This document shows, piece after piece, positions 5,320 through 5,688 of a stretch of 5,688 nucleotides of DNA. Every line of letters begins with the position of its first letter. Position 1 is the stretch's first letter. The position numbers and the translations under genes are program-made. A model generated the notes under the pieces. It saw only the letters and a program-made list of their open reading frames with translations. It was not told the DNA's origin and searched no databases. The stretch is from Bacillota bacterium (GTDB lineage Bacteria > Bacillota_E > Sulfobacillia > Sulfobacillales > Sulfobacillaceae). Location of the stretch: assembly GCA_021820165.1 (NCBI GenBank), contig JAKADW010000157.1, positions 1 through 5,688 on the forward strand, read 5' to 3'.

Positions 5320-5688
5320 ATGCCGTTGAAGGTGGGCGTATTGTTTGGAGGCCAATCGCAAGAGCACGCGGTGTCCATGATGTCAGCCTATGCGGTGATG
5401 GAAGCCATGCAGGGTTCCTACGACATCATTCCCATCGCCATTGACAGAAGTGGCCGCTGGATGGCGGGAGACCCTGCGCTAGGGCTCATGAAGACGGAAA
5501 CCGGACGCGCTCCCCAGTGGCCAATTCACGTCGCTTCGGCGGATCGCCCTGCGGTTAGTTCCGGGAGGCCCGACGAGATCGTGCCATTCCGCCCTGAGTC
5601 GTTGACCGAGCTCGTCGATGTGGTCGTCCCGGTGTTGCACGGACCGTTGGGTGAGGATGGCACCGTGCAAGGCTTGCTGGAACTAGCC
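5320..5688 (+). CDS. ddl: D-alanine--D-alanine ligase, N-terminal part (cut by the window edge)
   Basis: Ddl is a cytoplasmic ATP-grasp enzyme that joins two D-alanines to make the dipeptide for the peptidoglycan stem peptide. The 123 codons present cover the N-terminal domain. KVGVLFGGQSQEHAVSVMSA (residues 4-23) is the family opening GG.S.EH.VS, where the glutamate (E15) contacts the first D-alanine. VVPVLHGPLGEDGTVQGLLE near the window edge is the second signature, LHGP.GEDG..QG. The ATP-grasp and C-terminal catalytic regions lie beyond 5688; the family is usually 300-370 aa. GAGAGGTGG ends 7 bases before the ATG, supporting this start. VanA-type D-Ala-D-Lac ligases share both motifs, and the residues that separate them are not visible here. 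With no van-type partner genes in view, the housekeeping enzyme is the simplest reading. Confidence 0.93.
   Translation, partial: MPLKVGVLFGGQSQEHAVSMMSAYAVMEAMQGSYDIIPIAIDRSGRWMAGDPALGLMKTETGRAPQWPIHVASADRPAVSSGRPDEIVPFRPESLTELVDVVVPVLHGPLGEDGTVQGLLELA

Overview
The window looks like bacterial chromosome with moderately high GC (my estimate is high fifties percent). Several genes carry strong purine-rich Shine-Dalgarno sites (AGGAGG, GAGAGGAGGG, AGAGGAG), which fits a Gram-positive, Bacillota-like host. An acidophile/thermophile of the Sulfobacillus type would fit the general look, but this is an impression and not a proven assignment. I see no tRNA or rRNA gene, CRISPR array or intact insertion sequence.

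Layout from left to right: (1) 1-258, non-coding, with a GC-rich hairpin and a possible extended -10 box. (2) 259-873 (+), a 204-aa soluble protein that I do not recognise. (3) 874-1255, a non-coding gap between convergent genes, ending in a hairpin over the stop codon of the next gene. (4) 1256-2979 (-), a two-gene regulator/efflux unit. An ArsR-type winged-helix repressor is followed, with an ATGA overlap, by a 12-TM MFS exporter; a promoter and an inverted-repeat operator lie just upstream at 2997-3047. (5) 3018-3278, no convincing gene. (6) 3279-4316 (-), two adjacent GNAT acetyltransferase genes, the second resembling AAC(6')-I aminoglycoside acetyltransferases. (7) 4335-4647, non-coding. 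(8) 4648-5118 (-), a 156-aa membrane-anchored protein of unknown function. (9) 5119-5319, a divergent promoter region. (10) 5320 to the window edge (+), the N-terminal third of D-alanine--D-alanine ligase (Ddl).

The most unusual point is the acetyltransferase pair. The first gene has a textbook ribosome-binding site and an N-terminal GNAT strand, but ACG sits where ATG should be. The second has an open, homologous N-terminal half with no usable start codon; it continues in the same frame directly after the first gene's TGA. Either both genes are decaying (or the assembly has two base errors), or they use an ACG start and a UGA recoding event to make a tandem GNAT protein. A second point is a 22-bp motif built round TCGCCCCC, present in four of the intergenic regions, always in the same orientation and never inside a gene.

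Functionally the window is a loose cluster of possible small-molecule resistance functions (efflux pump with its repressor, two acetyltransferases) beside a cell-wall gene. No evidence here proves that they act together.
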